A DNA stretch of 12,548 nt from an uncultured bacterium (GTDB lineage: Bacteria; Oederibacteriota; PGYV01; CAILUR01), in assembly GCA_903837445.1 (NCBI GenBank), contig CAILUR010000090.1, positions 1 through 12,548 of the forward strand, given 5' to 3'. Position 1 is the first letter of the stretch. Each line of letters opens with the position of its first letter. The position numbers and the translations under genes were made by a program. Shown here one piece after another: positions 11,461 through 12,548 of the stretch. The notes under the pieces were generated by a model that worked only from the letters and a program-made list of their open reading frames with translations, was not told where the DNA came from and ran no database searches.

Positions 11461-12548
11461 TTAATCGTTGTATTTATTGGTTATAGGCATTCTTCTGTCT
11501 CTACCAAAAGACTTAGGAGTTATTTTTACTCCCGGCGGGGCTTGTCTTCTTTTATATTCGTTTATGTCTATCATTTTTGTCACTTTGCGCAAGATTTCCT
11601 TATCATATTTCTCGGTAAGATCCCCATAGCTTCTATCTTTTTCTATATAATCTTCTATTATTCTATCCAGATACTCATACTCCGGTAGGCTGTCTGTATC
11701 TTTTTGATTTTCCCGCAGTTCCGCTGTAGGTGCTTTATTGATTATATTTTCTGGAATCAGATTTTTTCCTGCTCTTTTATTTATTCCTTTGACTATGTCA
11801 TAGACAACTGTTTTTGGCACATCTTTAATCACTGCGAAGCCGCCTGCCATATCCCCGTAAAGTGTGGCATAGCCCGTACTCATTTCACTTTTATTGCCTG
11901 TGGTCAACGCCATCCAACCAAACTTATTGGAAAATGCCATAATAATATTTCCGCGGATTCTTGCCTGCAGATTTTCTTCAGCTGTGCCGCCTTCTTTTCC
12001 AGCGAAAAACGGTCCTAATATTTTAAGATATAGTTCAAAAATATCTTGTATCCCTATGTCTATAAGGACTATGCCCATATTGTCACACAGGGCCTTGGCA
12101 TCAATATATGATTCTTGTGAAGAAAAATTTGTCGGCATAAATATCAGTTTAACATTTTCTTTTCCCAAAGCTTCTGCCGCCACTACCGCTACAAGTGCTG
12201 AATCAATTCCCCCACTCAAACCAATGACCACTTTTGAAAACCCATTTTTTCTCACATAGTCCCGCGTACCTATAACCAGGGCTTTATAAATTTCTTCTTC
12301 TGGCGTAAGCGCCGTCATTTCTTTGGGCATTATTTTTTTATTTTGCTTTATTGCTTTAGGTTTCAGTTTAGGTATGTTTTTTTGTTTTTTTACTATGCCT
12401 TGAGGAATATCCAGTAGCACAAGGGCTTCTTCAAACTGCCCACCTTCGGCAAGCAGTGTCCCATCTTTTCCCAACACCATAGAGTGCCCATCAAACACTA
12501 GCTCGTCTTGTCCGCCCACAAGATTAAGATAGATTATTCCCGCATTTA
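11461..12548 (-). CDS. nadE: Glutamine-dependent NAD+ synthetase (5' end outside window)
   Basis: The enzyme converts deamido-NAD to NAD using ATP and ammonia taken from glutamine, the last step of NAD synthesis. The reading frame stays open to the window edge and shows the end of the N-terminal nitrilase-type glutaminase (YLNLVGGQDELVFDG at about 12486-12531, which contains the conserved VGGQDELVFDG). So the GTG at 12519 is an internal valine, not a start. A Lys-rich linker follows, then the synthetase domain: ATP P-loop LSGGIDSAL (SGGIDS at about 12199-12216), PTNFSS, TTGNKSEMSTGYATLYGDMAGG (about 11848-11913) and the C-terminal RRQAPPGVKITPKSFGRDRRMP. The visible part is about 361 residues of a protein normally near 550. 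It is the upstream gene of the nadE-DUF523-CDF run; the promoter lies outside the window. Confidence 0.95.
   Translation of the reverse strand, partial: NAGIIYLNLVGGQDELVFDGHSMVLGKDGTLLAEGGQFEEALVLLDIPQGIVKKQKNIPKLKPKAIKQNKKIMPKEMTALTPEEEIYKALVIGTRDYVRKNGFSKVVIGLSGGIDSALVAVVAAEALGKENVKLIFMPTNFSSQESYIDAKALCDNMGIVLIDIGIQDIFELYLKILGPFFAGKEGGTAEENLQARIRGNIIMAFSNKFGWMALTTGNKSEMSTGYATLYGDMAGGFAVIKDVPKTVVYDIVKGINKRAGKNLIPENIINKAPTAELRENQKDTDSLPEYEYLDRIIEDYIEKDRSYGDLTEKYDKEILRKVTKMIDINEYKRRQAPPGVKITPKSFGRDRRMPITNKYND

Noticed and set aside
12517..12519. GTG at 12519 as the start of the NAD synthetase.
   Set aside because: The frame continues to the window edge with conserved glutaminase-domain residues, so this codon is an internal valine.

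Overview
The window looks like chromosomal DNA from an uncultured, AT-rich (roughly 40% GC by eye) diderm bacterium. The basis is two Sec/lipobox lipoproteins, a periplasmic-adaptor-type export operon, frequent GTG/TTG starts, good Shine-Dalgarno sites and near-consensus sigma70 promoters. No rRNA, tRNA, transposase or phage gene is visible. The phylum cannot be fixed from this sequence; a candidate-phylum lineage of the Omnitrophota/Elusimicrobiota kind is only an impression.

Layout. (1) Bases 1-4028, minus strand, hold a self-regulated export operon: TetR regulator, HlyD-like lipoprotein adaptor, ABC ATPase 1, ABC ATPase 2, ABC-2 permease (cut by the window start). The order matches the cecR-ybhG-ybhF-ybhS(-ybhR) arrangement of E. 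coli, but the double ATPase YbhF is here two separate genes. A perfect-consensus promoter (TTGACA, 17 bp, TATAAT) drives it, and a palindromic operator sits on the presumed start of transcription. Between the adaptor and ATPase 1 lies a 270-bp array of heptanucleotides (YTGGAAC) mixed with 13-nt units, with part of the array inverted. (2) Bases 4197-7378, minus strand: a DinG-type Fe-S helicase, a secreted TPR protein with a Gln/Lys-rich tail, and a small GIY-YIG-like protein, the last two each with a good promoter. (3) Bases 7404-7571 are a divergent promoter region containing inverted repeats and a partly duplicated promoter segment. (4) Bases 7604-10053, plus strand: a lipoprotein with a sugar-binding-like beta domain, a UbiA-family prenyltransferase resembling decaprenyl-phosphate phosphoribosyltransferase, and a PfkB-family sugar kinase, tightly packed and probably one operon. 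(5) Bases 10040-12548, minus strand: glutamine-dependent NAD synthetase (5' end outside the window), a DUF523/TudS-type Fe-S protein and a cation-diffusion-facilitator transporter. The last converges on the sugar kinase with a 14-bp overlap of the two 3' ends.

How the genes work together. The best-supported system is the TetR-controlled exporter. Its two ATPases carry complementary changes (His to Pro in the H-loop of one, LPGG for LSGG in the other), which predicts a heterodimer with one canonical and one degenerate ATP site. The plus-strand trio may make or use a polyprenyl-linked sugar for the envelope, but that is inference from gene families and adjacency. The most unusual DNA is the heptad array. 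I see no certain new defence or mobile system.
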